The notes beneath the pieces are model-generated. The model was not told the origin of the DNA, searched no databases, and worked only from the letters and a program-made list of their open reading frames with translations. This document shows positions 18,162-26,637 of a DNA stretch of 64,000 nucleotides, one piece after another. Within the stretch, counting starts at the first letter, position 1. Each line of letters opens with the position of its first letter. A program made the translations under genes and the position numbers. The DNA lies in NCBI RefSeq assembly GCF_048066175.1, contig NZ_JBLTXA010000012.1, positions 79,796 to 143,795 on the forward strand, read 5' to 3'. The DNA is from Niveispirillum fermenti. Its GTDB lineage: Bacteria > Pseudomonadota > Alphaproteobacteria > Azospirillales > Azospirillaceae.

Positions 18162-18347
18162 ATGCAGGTGCGACAGGATTTCATCATAGAGATCGAGGAG
18201 GAGGCCCTGGGACTGGTTGTCGCCGGGGACGAGGACGTGGTGTTCCACGCCGTCCATCCTGGAGTGCAGCGTCTGCATGGCCGGCACTATCCGGATGCCC
18301 TATCGGCTCGTCTGGAAGCCATAAAAGCCTTTCGCGCCGCGGCATAG
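18162..18347 (+). CDS. Small conserved-looking protein, unknown function
   Basis: 61 residues, preceded by a very good ribosome-binding site (GAGGGGGAACC before ATG). The pattern DFIIEIEEEALGLVV...FHAVHP...LHGRHYPDALSARLEAIKAF resembles short alphaproteobacterial proteins that have a beta-rich start and an Ala-rich helix. That resemblance is from memory, not a search. It shares a divergent promoter region with the MBL hydrolase. Confidence 0.6.
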   Translation: MQVRQDFIIEIEEEALGLVVAGDEDVVFHAVHPGVQRLHGRHYPDALSARLEAIKAFRAAA

Positions 18348-18574
18348 AACAAGAGCAAATGCTCGTCCGAAATTGTTCAGCCTAATGGGCTAGTATCTTT
18401 GGCCATAAAGTTGCCGTCTTGAGTTGGCACCACAATTTCTGTAAGCGTAATGTGACCGGGGCACGCTTGGATACGTCCGGCGCACCCGTGACAGAAAGAC
18501 GACACCGTCAGGAAGACCCCCGTCGGGGGGTCGACTTCAAGACGGTTGTCCGAGGGCCCCCTTAAGGAGAATGA

Positions 18575-19645
18575 ATGATGAAACTGCACCATTTGCTGAT
18601 GGGTACTGCGCTTGCGCTCGTATTGCCCGTGACCGCTACGGCGCAGAGCCTTCCGGAGGGGCCCTATATCGGCTCCCAGGTCGGCGTCAACTGGCTGCAG
18701 GATGCCGATTTCAAGTCGGCGACCGCAACCAACAAGATCGACTATAACGAGGCTGTGACGGCCACCCTGTCCGCCGGCTATCAGTTCGGTGACGGCCTGC
18801 GCCTGGGTGTCGAAGGCGGCTACAACATTCACGAGCTGGACGGAATCAGCGGTGGTCCGGCCGGTGCCGCCATCGGTGACACCACCACCTTCACCCTGAT
18901 GGGCGTGGTGGAAAAAGAATTCGCCACGGGCTCCGCCTTCCGCCCCTATGTTGGCGCTGGTCTGGGCTGGGGCTGGGTTGATACCGATGATGTCGGCCCG
19001 ATCTTTGCTGCCGGCAATTATTCCAACAGCAAGGAAAATAATTTCGCCTACCAGTTGACGGCCGGCGTTTCCTATGCCCTGGCCAGCAACCTGGACTTGA
19101 CCTTCGGTTATCGTTACCTGGCGATCGATGACGTGAAGTTCAACAAGGAGACGCCGAACTACAAGACCGATTACAACTCGCACAGCGTGCTGGTTGGTGT
19201 CCGCGCCGTGTTCGGTGCCGCCCCGGCCAAGCCGGTTCCGGCCACGACGACGGTTGCGCCCCCGCCGCCCCCGCCGCCGCCGCCCCCGCCGCCGCCCCCG
19301 CCGCCCCCGGCCATCAGCCGCAACTTCACGGTCTTCTTCGACTGGGATCGTTCCGTGCTGAGCGCCGATGCGCAGCAGGTTCTGCAGAACGTCGCCCGCG
19401 ACGCGCAGGCGGGCAAGATCGTGGCGATCAGCATCGCCGGCCATGCCGACACCTCTGGCCCGGCCGACTACAACATGAAGCTGTCGCAGCGTCGCGCCGA
19501 GGCTGTGCGTGAATATCTGATCAGCCAGGGCCTGCCGGCCAATCAGATCGCCGTGGAAGCAAAGGGTGAATCGGATCTGCTGGTCCCGACCGCCGATGGC
19601 GTGCGCGAGCCGTCGAATCGCCGCGCCGTCATCCTGTTCCCCTGA
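18575..19645 (+). CDS. OmpA-family outer membrane protein with polyproline hinge
   Basis: 356 residues: a signal peptide (1-23, TATAQS), an eight-strand beta-barrel (about 28-213, ending VGVRAVF), a hinge of 17 consecutive prolines (codons 19259-19309) and an OmpA peptidoglycan-binding domain (about 250-356) with the NFTVFFDWDRS and IAGHADTSG...LSQRRAEAVREYL motifs. It links the outer membrane to the cell wall. AAGGAG precedes a tandem ATG-ATG start. A 7-bp GC hairpin (18515-18532) lies in the 5' leader and may stabilise a highly translated mRNA. Confidence 0.95.
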   Translation: MMKLHHLLMGTALALVLPVTATAQSLPEGPYIGSQVGVNWLQDADFKSATATNKIDYNEAVTATLSAGYQFGDGLRLGVEGGYNIHELDGISGGPAGAAIGDTTTFTLMGVVEKEFATGSAFRPYVGAGLGWGWVDTDDVGPIFAAGNYSNSKENNFAYQLTAGVSYALASNLDLTFGYRYLAIDDVKFNKETPNYKTDYNSHSVLVGVRAVFGAAPAKPVPATTTVAPPPPPPPPPPPPPPPPPAISRNFTVFFDWDRSVLSADAQQVLQNVARDAQAGKIVAISIAGHADTSGPADYNMKLSQRRAEAVREYLISQGLPANQIAVEAKGESDLLVPTADGVREPSNRRAVILFP

Positions 19646-19653
19646 CCGGTCCA

Positions 19654-19728
19654 TCCCCCGCCGGCGCTGGCCGGCGGGGGAAAACCGGATTGGAAAGAGG
19701 GCCGCCACGCGGAAAGCATGGCGGCCCT
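19654..19728. terminator. Two hairpins between the OmpA-like and convergent LuxR genes
   Basis: First hairpin: a 12-bp stem TCCCCCGCCGGC/GCCGGCGGGGGA (19654-19681, loop GCTG). Second: stem AGGGCCGCCA/TGGCGGCCCT (19698-19707 with 19719-19728). T-runs are weak. They probably end transcription from both sides. Confidence 0.6.
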
Positions 19729-19758
19729 TGTCGTTGGGTGGGTGTCGCGACGGCTCCC

Positions 19759-20424
19759 CTACGCCATGGGGGCGATGCCATGTTCCATGGCCCAGATCGC
19801 CGCCTGGGTGCGGTTGCCGGCATTGATCTTCCGCATCGCATTCTTGAAATGCATCTTGACCGTTGATTCGGTGATGGATAGCCGGCGGGCGATGGCCTTG
19901 TTGGAATGTCCGCTGATCACGCAGGCCAAGATCTGGGTTTCGCGGGGCGACAGATCCGCCCCTTCGCCATTGCCAGCGACATCTGCGACCGGCGTGGCAG
20001 GCATTGGGGCCTGGCCCATTGCCTGTGCGGCCATGGCGGGATAGACGGCCTGACCCATCTGGATCAGCTTGACGGCCCGCAGCACGGCGTTGAAGGAAGC
20101 CCCTTTTGACACATGACCATGCGCGCCGGCCGCCACACTGCGGCCCAAGGCGTTGGGCGAAAGGTCGGAACTGAGCACCAGAAGTCGGGCGTCGGGCGCC
20201 AATGACCGCAGCCGGGCCAGTGGCTCCGCCTCCTCCTGCCGGTCCAGTCCGGCCGGATCCGCGATGATCAGGGTCGGGCCTTCCCCATCCTCCAGCGCCA
20301 CCGCCGCGGCCTGCAAAGAGGGCAGGGGTGATGTCACGGCCATGCCCTCCTCTTCCAGGAGAGCGGCGAGCGCCGCGCTGAAAAGCTGGTCATGGTCCAC
20401 AAGCATTACCGAGCCGGATGTCAT
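19759..20424 (-). CDS. LuxR/NarL-type response regulator
   Basis: 221 residues. The receiver domain spans about 1-125, with VMLVDHD, acceptor Asp in LIIADPAG, SS at strand 4 and the conserved Lys in VSKGAS. A short linker precedes a LuxR-type HTH (about 155-215, LSPRETQILACVISGHSNKAIARRLSITESTVKMH). The DNA-binding part closely resembles that of the divergent neighbour, so the two may be paralogues. No histidine kinase is adjacent. The divergent AT-rich spacer holds two perfect dyads. Confidence 0.92.
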   Translation of the reverse strand: MTSGSVMLVDHDQLFSAALAALLEEEGMAVTSPLPSLQAAAVALEDGEGPTLIIADPAGLDRQEEAEPLARLRSLAPDARLLVLSSDLSPNALGRSVAAGAHGHVSKGASFNAVLRAVKLIQMGQAVYPAMAAQAMGQAPMPATPVADVAGNGEGADLSPRETQILACVISGHSNKAIARRLSITESTVKMHFKNAMRKINAGNRTQAAIWAMEHGIAPMA

Positions 20425-20533
20425 CGCCCTCTTCCTCTTCGATCAAGCCTGCCCCACCGCCGCCGATCCCGAAGCGCCGCGCATCCGATGGGAGTTTTTC
20501 CCAAGATTCCAAGCCGTTTCGGCCTATTGTTCA

Positions 20534-20549
20534 CATTTTAATTAAAATG
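20534..20549. promoter_or_regulatory. Perfect 16-bp palindrome, candidate operator
   Basis: CATTTTAATTAAAATG reads the same on both strands. It lies 110 bases before one regulator start and about 205 before the other. It may be an autoregulatory site; it is also AT-rich enough to bind nucleoid proteins. Confidence 0.4.
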
Positions 20550-20594
20550 CAGTGGATATAGGTCGAATTTTAAGTAATGACCAAGGTTAGATAC

Positions 20595-20607
20595 TTCGAA
20601 ATTCGAA
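20595..20607. promoter_or_regulatory. 6-1-6 dyad, candidate operator
   Basis: TTCGAA, one base, TTCGAA: a symmetric 13-bp site in the same divergent spacer. Confidence 0.35.
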
Positions 20608-20754
20608 CCAAATTCGTAATAACCCTGATATTAAGAATAATATAAACAGATTCTTCCCCTTCTTACCAGAACGAGGTTGCGATTAGACTTAATCCGTATG
20701 AATATGAATGGAGTTTTAATCACGCGGGTCCGATGCCCGCCGCAGGAGGTCACG

Positions 20755-21516
20755 ATGACCATCGCCGTTCGCCGTGCCGGCAACACGTTGCGCGTCATTT
20801 CGTCGGAAGGGCATTCCCGTTCCGCGACGCATAATGGCGGGGAACTGGCGGCGCTGGCACGGCGGCGTTCCTTCCTTGTCGTGGATCCCCAGGCATTGGT
20901 GCGGCACGGTCTGGCCCTGACCCTGTCGTCGCTTTATGAAGGGGCGCAGACCTGGCAGGCGGGAACCCTGGCAGAGGCGCTTTCGCTTCTGGCGGCGGGA
21001 GCCAGCGTCCCGGATGTGGTACTGCTGGATGCTGACGGCTTGGGCCCGGATCGCATGGTGGCTGTGGCCGATTTCCTGTCGCGGCTGCAGGGTGTGCCGG
21101 CTGTTGTCATGTCTTCCTCGTTCTCCGCGGCGGAGACCAGGACATTGCTGACGGCGGGCGCTGCCGCCTGCCTGCTGAAAAGCGACCCCAGTGCGGTTCT
21201 GGCCGAAGCGGTCGGTCTGGCCCTGACGCGGGAGGGCTATGTTCAGATGCCTTATGCCTTGCTGGCGCCGGTCAATCCGATGCCGGTCATGGAAGACGGG
21301 TTGGAACAGGCCAATGTCGCGCGCCTGACCAATCGCCAGCGTGACATTTTCAAGCTGCTGCTGTCAGGCTGCTCCAACAAGGAGATCGCGCGGCGCCTGG
21401 GCGTGTTGGAGGGGACGGTCAAGGTGCATGTGCGGGCCATGATGCAGAAGCTGGGCGCGCGCAATCGCACCCAGATTGCCATTCTGGCTGCCCGCACGGG
21501 TTTCCGGCCTGAATAA
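20755..21516 (+). CDS. LuxR/NarL-type response regulator
   Basis: 253 residues from ATG 20755, with an AGGAGG ribosome-binding site; an open stretch upstream to 20677 is ignored. About 40 N-terminal residues precede the receiver domain (FLVVDPQ, acceptor Asp in VVLLDADG, MSSS, LLKSD). The C-terminal LuxR HTH is LTNRQRDIFKLLLSGCSNKEIARRLGVLEGTVKVH. The first-strand acidic pair is reduced to one Asp, so phosphorylation may be altered. Divergent partner of the regulator at 19759. Confidence 0.92.
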   Translation: MTIAVRRAGNTLRVISSEGHSRSATHNGGELAALARRRSFLVVDPQALVRHGLALTLSSLYEGAQTWQAGTLAEALSLLAAGASVPDVVLLDADGLGPDRMVAVADFLSRLQGVPAVVMSSSFSAAETRTLLTAGAAACLLKSDPSAVLAEAVGLALTREGYVQMPYALLAPVNPMPVMEDGLEQANVARLTNRQRDIFKLLLSGCSNKEIARRLGVLEGTVKVHVRAMMQKLGARNRTQIAILAARTGFRPE

Positions 21517-21627
21517 CCCTCTGGATAACCGGGTGCGGGTGAAGCATTGATTTCGCCTGTGACGGAAAAGCAGTGGTACTCCCGAAGCACAGGCTGACCG
21601 CTTCAAATAAAAAGCCTCGGATAAGTA

Positions 21628-21658
21628 AAGACGCCCGGCCCTGCATGCCGGGCGTCTT
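21628..21658 (+). terminator. Terminator after the LuxR-type regulator
   Basis: AAGACGCCCGGC/GCCGGGCGTCTT, a 12-bp perfect stem with a 7-base loop, followed by TCGCTT. The symmetric AA/TT ends also suit the convergent pmbA. Confidence 0.75.
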
Positions 21659-21718
21659 CGCTTCTGCAAAAGGGAGGCACTTCCCTGTTGGATGGGTTGT
21701 GGCGATGATGGTCCGTGG

Positions 21719-23071
21719 TCAGGTGCCGGCCACGGTCATGCCATCGATCCGGATGGTCGGGGCGTCGATGCCGTAGCGCAGTTCAAGATCGCTGGCCGGT
21801 ACCAGCCGCCGGAACATGTCCTTCAGATTGCCGGCGATGGTGATCTCGCTCACCGGATGGGTGATGACCCCGTTCTCGATCCAGAAGCCCGCGGCACCGC
21901 GGGAATAGTCACCCGTCACCCCATTGACCCCCTGGCCCATCAGGGACGTGACATACAGCCCCTGGCTGATATCGGCCATCAATGCACGCGGTGACAGGGT
22001 GCCGGGGCTCAGGAAGACATTGGTGGGGCTGGGGGCCGGCGGGCCACCGGTGCCACGTGCCGCGTGTCCTGTCGGCACCAGCCCCAGTTGGCGGCTGGAA
22101 CGCAGGTCCAGCAGCCAGGTGGTCAACATGCCATCATCAATCAGGTCGCGGCGGTGGTTGGGCAGTCCCTCCGCGTCAAAGGGCTTCGACCGCAGCCCCC
22201 GCGGGACATGCGGGTCTTCCACGATCCGGATGCCGGGGGCGAAGACCGCCTGACCCAGTCGATCTTTCAAGAAGCTGGTTCCGCGTGCGATGGCGGCGCC
22301 CGATATGGCGCCGAGCAGGCTGGCAACCAGTCCACCGGACAGGCGTGGATCGAAGACCACGGGGACGGTCTGACTCCTGACCTTGCGGGGATTGAGCTTG
22401 GCGACGACCTTCTCGCCCGCGCGCAGGCCGATTACCCCCGGGCTCTCCAGGTCGCTGCCATAGACGGTGGCGTGATAATCGTAATCGCGCTCCATGCCCG
22501 TGCCCCCACCGGCCAGCACGGACACGGAAAGCGCATGCCGCGTCACGCCATAGCCGCCGGCAAAGCCGTTGCTGGCGACCAGCGTGACGGCGCTCCGGCT
22601 CCAGCTTGCATCGGCGCCGTCGGAATTGGTGACGCCCGGCACCGCGCGGGCCGCATCCTCCGTGGCGCGGGCCGCCTCGATCAGGGCTTCCGCCGTTGGT
22701 TCCGACGGATCGTGAAGGTCCAGGTCCTTCCATTCATGGGTTACCGCATCGGGATCGGCGATGCCACAGAACGGGTCCTCCGGCACGGCGCGGGCCATGG
22801 CCACGGCGCGGTCCGCCAGTTCCTGGAGCATGCGCGGATTGCGGTCGGTGGAGGAGACAACGGCCATCCGCCTGCCCACGAACACGCGCAGGCCCAGATC
22901 CCCGCCTTCCGACCGTTCCAGCCCTTCCGGTTTGCCCAGCCGGGTCGACAGGGAAAGTGCGGCGCCATCGACCAGAAGGGCATCGGCCGCCTCCGCGCCG
23001 GCGCGGCGGGCGCGCTGGATCAGGTCGTCCAGCAGGGTGGCGGCGTCACTGTCGAAATGTGGCTTGGTCAT
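21719..23071 (-). CDS. pmbA: TldE/PmbA family protease subunit
   Basis: Cytoplasmic protein that pairs with TldD to form a metalloprotease removing leaders or unfolded peptides. The product is 450 residues from ATG 23071 (the frame is open to 23152). The family layout is clear: an N-terminal domain with LSLSTRLGKPEGLERSEG and the C-terminal beta domain with GTGGPPAPSPTNVFLSPG, GVNGVTGDYSRGAAGFWIENG and ITIAGNLKDMF. TldE itself lacks the HExxxH motif, as here. No tldD is in the window. It is monocistronic. Confidence 0.94.
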   Translation of the reverse strand: MTKPHFDSDAATLLDDLIQRARRAGAEAADALLVDGAALSLSTRLGKPEGLERSEGGDLGLRVFVGRRMAVVSSTDRNPRMLQELADRAVAMARAVPEDPFCGIADPDAVTHEWKDLDLHDPSEPTAEALIEAARATEDAARAVPGVTNSDGADASWSRSAVTLVASNGFAGGYGVTRHALSVSVLAGGGTGMERDYDYHATVYGSDLESPGVIGLRAGEKVVAKLNPRKVRSQTVPVVFDPRLSGGLVASLLGAISGAAIARGTSFLKDRLGQAVFAPGIRIVEDPHVPRGLRSKPFDAEGLPNHRRDLIDDGMLTTWLLDLRSSRQLGLVPTGHAARGTGGPPAPSPTNVFLSPGTLSPRALMADISQGLYVTSLMGQGVNGVTGDYSRGAAGFWIENGVITHPVSEITIAGNLKDMFRRLVPASDLELRYGIDAPTIRIDGMTVAGT

Positions 23072-23195
23072 CACTTTTCCCGGCATCCGTACCCCGGCGG
23101 GGCTCTTCTGCACATCTAGCACCCGCACCCCGCGCATCAAAGGGCAAAGCACCCGGCGACAGCCGTCGCATGTGCCATTCGTGCAACAGATACAG

Positions 23196-23228
23196 GTTGT
23201 TACGGGGTCGAAACCGACCCGTCACAAC
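23196..23228. other. Imperfect dyad upstream of a small membrane peptide gene
   Basis: GTTGT...ACAAC arms enclose a bulged GC stem (ACGGGGTCG with CGACCCGT). It lies about 100 bases before the small gene and 125 before pmbA. An operator or leader structure is possible. Confidence 0.35.
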
Positions 23229-23324
23229 TTAAATGTTCCGATGTTATAGAGTCGCTTATATATTGGAGTGCAGAACGGGTATCGGGGCGGTACCTGGGAC
23301 CAGCCATGGAAGCGAGGGAGGCCG

Positions 23325-23492
23325 ATGATGCGCAATGCAAACCGATCCAGGCACCGGGCCGCCATGGTCCTTCAGGCCCTGGTACTGGCCGGCCTTTTCC
23401 TGGTCGCGGCGCTTTCGGCCGGTGAACAGGGCCCTGGCGGCGACAAGGCGCCGGTGGCCGGCACCAAGATGGCAGCCATCCCGAAGGGCTGA
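23325..23492 (+). CDS. Small single-span membrane or secreted peptide
   Basis: 55 residues starting at a tandem ATG-ATG, with a GGGAGG ribosome-binding site seven bases upstream. A basic N terminus (RNANRSRHRAA) is followed by one hydrophobic stretch (VLQALVLAGLFLVAALSAG) and a Gly/Lys-rich end. It could be a one-helix membrane peptide or a tiny secreted product. Family unknown. Good translation signals are the main support. Confidence 0.5.
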   Translation: MMRNANRSRHRAAMVLQALVLAGLFLVAALSAGEQGPGGDKAPVAGTKMAAIPKG

Positions 23493-23607
23493 TCCGCCGC
23501 GGTATAAGGGGCGGGAAGTGGGCGGGGGGTGACGTGCCACGCCGGCTGATGCTAGTCTCGGTCTCGTGCCGAACGCATCACTGACCGTAACGGGAATTCT
23601 TCCACCC

Positions 23608-24099
23608 ATGCCTTCCTTTGACATTGTCTCCAAGACCGATATCGCCGAAGTCAATAATGCCGTTCAGGGTGTCCTGCGCGAGTTGCAGACCCGCTTCGAC
23701 TTCAAAGGGTCGAAATCGACCCTGGATCTGAAGGAGAAGGAGAACGAAATCCACATCCATACGGAGGATGCCACCAAGCTGGCGCAGCTTCAGGAAATGC
23801 TGAAAGGCTATTTCGTGCGCCGCAAGCTGGATCCCGGCTGCCTTGACTGGGGCAAGGAGGAAAATGCCGCCGGCGGCACCCTGCGCCAGACCGTGAAGAT
23901 CAAGCAGGGGATCGACCAGGCGCTGGCCAAGCAGATCGTGAAGGCTGTCAAGGATAGCAAGATGAAGGTCCAGACGGCCATCCAGGGCGATGAACTGCGC
24001 GTCACCGGCAAGAAGCTGGACGACCTGCAGGCCGCCATCGCGCTGGTCAAGGGGCTGAAGATCGAGCAGCCGTTGCAGTACAATAATTTCCGCGACTGA
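23608..24099 (+). CDS. YajQ family protein (nucleotide-binding)
   Basis: 163 residues beginning MPSFDIVSKTDIAEVNNAV, which is diagnostic of the YajQ/DUF520 family of tandem ferredoxin-like domains. Members bind nucleotides; one in Xanthomonas is a cyclic-di-GMP effector. Conserved stretches RFDFKGSKS and VKDSKMKVQTAIQGDELRVTGKKLDDLQ are present. The ribosome-binding site at ATG 23608 is poor and the frame is open 14 codons upstream, but the family start is clear. Confidence 0.94.
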   Translation: MPSFDIVSKTDIAEVNNAVQGVLRELQTRFDFKGSKSTLDLKEKENEIHIHTEDATKLAQLQEMLKGYFVRRKLDPGCLDWGKEENAAGGTLRQTVKIKQGIDQALAKQIVKAVKDSKMKVQTAIQGDELRVTGKKLDDLQAAIALVKGLKIEQPLQYNNFRD

Positions 24100-24252
24100 T
24101 CCGGACCGGTGATGGCCTGGATGGCGGGATGTCCGTCCGGGCCATCAACACGTGATCATGCCGCAATCATGCTTGCCGTTGCATAACGGCTTGATCCCCG
24201 CCGGCTTCCGCCGCACCCTGGCAGCCTTGTGCATTGCGGTATGGTGGGGGTG

Positions 24253-25023
24253 ATGGCTCTGTTCGATCTTTCCGGCAAGCGCGGTCTTGTCGTCGGTGTC
24301 GCCAATGGTGACAGCATCGCCTATGGCTGCGCCCGTGCCTTGCGCCAGCAGGGGGCGGAACTGGCGGTCACCTATCTGAATGCCAAGGCCGAACCACATG
24401 TCCGGCCCCTGGCGGAGGGGCTGGGCGCTGGCCTGATCCTTCCCTGCGATGTACGCGAGCCCGGGCAGTTGGAAGCGGTGTTCGACCGCATCGCGGCGGA
24501 TTGGGGGCAACTGGACTTCCTGCTGCATTCCATCGCCTTTGCCCCGCGTGATGATCTGCACGCCCGTGTTGTGGATTGCTCGCGCGACGGCTTCCTGACG
24601 GCCATGGACGTATCGGTCCATTCCTTCATCCGGATGGCCAGGCTGGCTGAGCCGCTGATGAGGCAGGGCGGCTGTCTGATGAATGTCAGCTTCTACGGTT
24701 CCGAAAAGGTTGTCGAACATTACAACCTGATGGGTCCGGTCAAGGCGGCGCTGGAGGCGACGACGCGCTACATGGCGGCCGAGCTTGGCCAGAAGGGCAT
24801 CCGGGTCCACAGCCTGTCGCCCGGGCCGCTGAAAACAAGGGCGGCCAGCGGCATCGACCGGTTCGACGAATTGCTGGCCCGCGCAGCCGAACGCGCCCCC
24901 ATCCGGCAGCAGGTCACCATCGACGATGTGGGCGCCTATGCTGCCTTCCTGGCCAGTGACGCCGCACGGGCCATCACGGGATCGCTTCCCTATATCGATG
25001 GTGGGTACAACATCCTGGGCTGA
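24253..25023 (+). CDS. fabI: Enoyl-[ACP] reductase (NADH), FabI type
   Basis: Short-chain dehydrogenase-fold enzyme for the last reductive step of fatty-acid elongation. The 256-residue product has the FabI-type nucleotide loop GLVVGVANGDSIAYG, the SIAFAPR segment and the FabI active-site signature Tyr-x6-Lys (YNLMGPVK, about 161-168), plus SLSPGPLKTRAASGI. The start MALFDLSGK at 24253 follows GGGGGTG. Alphaproteobacteria often have two FabI copies, and this one could be the minor form. Encoded alone. Confidence 0.9.
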   Translation: MALFDLSGKRGLVVGVANGDSIAYGCARALRQQGAELAVTYLNAKAEPHVRPLAEGLGAGLILPCDVREPGQLEAVFDRIAADWGQLDFLLHSIAFAPRDDLHARVVDCSRDGFLTAMDVSVHSFIRMARLAEPLMRQGGCLMNVSFYGSEKVVEHYNLMGPVKAALEATTRYMAAELGQKGIRVHSLSPGPLKTRAASGIDRFDELLARAAERAPIRQQVTIDDVGAYAAFLASDAARAITGSLPYIDGGYNILG

Positions 25024-25170
25024 TCGCGGATCGCGGCTCCGCCGCCTATCGCCTGCGCATGCCCGCATGGCCGGGCCTGCACCTGCAAAGGGTGCCCAAG
25101 CGGCCCAAGATATGGTATCAAGCCGCAGTTTCTGCCCATATATCCGAACGATACACTCGCAAGGCGTCCC

Positions 25171-25923
25171 ATGGCCGGTCATAGCCAATTCAAGAACATC
25201 ATGCACCGCAAAGGCGCACAGGACGCCAAGCGGTCCAAAATCTTCAACAAGCTGGCGCGTGAAATCACCGTGGCCGCCAAGTCGGGCCTGCCCGACCCGG
25301 CCATGAACCCGCGCCTGCGCGCCGCCATCCAGGCCGCCCGCGCCCAGAACCTGCCCAAGGACCGCATCGACCGCGCCATCAAGCAGGGCCAGCCCGGCGG
25401 CGGCGACGACACTAATTACGACGAGGTAAGGTACGAGGGTTACGGCCCCGGCGGTGTCGCCCTGATCGTGGAAGCGCTGACCGACAATCGCAACCGCACG
25501 GCCTCGGAAGTGCGCTCGGCCTTCACCAAGCATGGCGGTTCGCTGGGGGAGACCAATTCGGTGTCCTTTATGTTCAACCGCATCGGCCAGGTGAGCTATC
25601 CCGCCGCCGTGGCCTCTGCCGACGACATGCTGGAAGCCGCGATCGAGGCGGGGGCGGAGGATGTGCAGTCCGACGAGCATGGCCATTCCATTATCACCGG
25701 CACCGACACGCTGGGGGAGGTCCGCGACGCGCTGGAAGCCCGCTTCGGTGCGCCGGAAAGCGCCAAGCTGACCTGGACACCGATGAATCTGGTCCCTGTC
25801 GCGGCGGAGGATACGGCCCAGACGCTGCTGAAGCTGCTGGACGTTCTTGAGGATAATGACGACGTCCAGACGGTGCTGGGCAATTTCGACATTCCGGCCG
25901 ATCTGTTGGAAAAGCTGGGCTGA
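25171..25923 (+). CDS. YebC/PmpR family protein (TACO1-like)
   Basis: 250 residues with the invariant opening MAGHSQFKNIMHRKGAQDAKRSKIF and the three-domain YebC fold. Known roles are transcription regulation and, more recently, relief of ribosome stalling at proline runs. The second role is of interest because this genome encodes a 17-proline hinge (OmpA-like) and a Pro-rich TolA nearby. It sits just before ruvC, the usual alphaproteobacterial order. Confidence 0.95.
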   Translation: MAGHSQFKNIMHRKGAQDAKRSKIFNKLAREITVAAKSGLPDPAMNPRLRAAIQAARAQNLPKDRIDRAIKQGQPGGGDDTNYDEVRYEGYGPGGVALIVEALTDNRNRTASEVRSAFTKHGGSLGETNSVSFMFNRIGQVSYPAAVASADDMLEAAIEAGAEDVQSDEHGHSIITGTDTLGEVRDALEARFGAPESAKLTWTPMNLVPVAAEDTAQTLLKLLDVLEDNDDVQTVLGNFDIPADLLEKLG

Positions 25924-26004
25924 CCGGCGGGGTGGGAGGCCGGCTTGATAGCCCTCCACCCCGATGGCGGCTGAATAGCCGTCCGGCATTTTGGGGATGG
26001 TGAC

Positions 26005-26532
26005 ATGGCGGGACAGGCGCCTGTGCGCATCCTGGGGCTCGACCCCGGCTTGCGGCATATGGGCTGGGGCATCATCGATGCCGCCGGCAACCGGTTGAGC
26101 CATGTGGCCGATGGCACCATCCATACCGACAGCGGCGACGATCTGGCCACAAGGCTGCTGGAACTGCATGAGGGGATCGCGGCCGTCATCGGGCAGTGGC
26201 AGCCGGATGAGGCCGCGGTGGAAGAAACGTTGTCCAATGTCAACCCGTCTTCCACCCTGAAGCTCGGCATGGCGCGGGGCATCGCCCTGTTCAGCGCGGC
26301 CAAGGCCGGGCTGCCGGTGGAGCAGTACCTGCCCATGGCGGTCAAGAAATCCGTGGTCGGCACGGGCCATGCCGACAAGGTCCAGGTGCAGCATATGGTG
26401 AAGATGCTGCTGCCGGGCTTTCAACGCTCCACGGCCGATGCCGCCGATGCGCTGGCAGTGGCCATCTGCCATGCCCACCACGCCCAGACGCGGCGCAAGG
26501 TGGACAACGCCATCCTGGGGATTAAACGGTAA
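26005..26532 (+). CDS. ruvC: Holliday junction endonuclease RuvC
   Basis: Resolves Holliday junctions with RuvAB. The 175-residue RNase H-fold product keeps the catalytic acidic residues: Asp in LGLDPGL near the start, Glu in AVEETLSN and the C-terminal DAADALAVAICH pair. The TAA stop is immediately followed by a run of dyads before ruvA. Confidence 0.96.
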   Translation: MAGQAPVRILGLDPGLRHMGWGIIDAAGNRLSHVADGTIHTDSGDDLATRLLELHEGIAAVIGQWQPDEAAVEETLSNVNPSSTLKLGMARGIALFSAAKAGLPVEQYLPMAVKKSVVGTGHADKVQVQHMVKMLLPGFQRSTADAADALAVAICHAHHAQTRRKVDNAILGIKR

Positions 26533-26636
26533 TATACCCAAATGACCAGAGAATCCTCGAAATCTCTTGTTTAATCCTCTGAAAATGAAGGAAAATGTGA
26601 GATCTCTCCCGGGATTCTCTGAGGGGCGCGGTATAT
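26532..26636. repeat. Long imperfect inverted repeat after ruvC
   Basis: Nested arms: ATATACC/GGTATAT (26532-26538, 26630-26636), CAGAGAATCC/GGATTCTCTG (26547-26556, 26612-26621) and ATCTC/GAGAT (26562-26566, 26599-26603) around an AT-rich centre. This 105-bp palindrome resembles a MITE or a large mRNA hairpin. The AT content differs from its surroundings. Confidence 0.55.
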
Positions 26637-26637
26637 C

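Larger units (their letters stand above)
20425..20754. other. AT-rich divergent region between two LuxR-type regulators
   Basis: 330 bases, markedly more AT-rich than the surroundings. It contains a perfect 16-bp palindrome (20534-20549) and a TTCGAA-A-TTCGAA dyad (20595-20607). It probably holds both promoters. No gene is seen. Confidence 0.55.
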
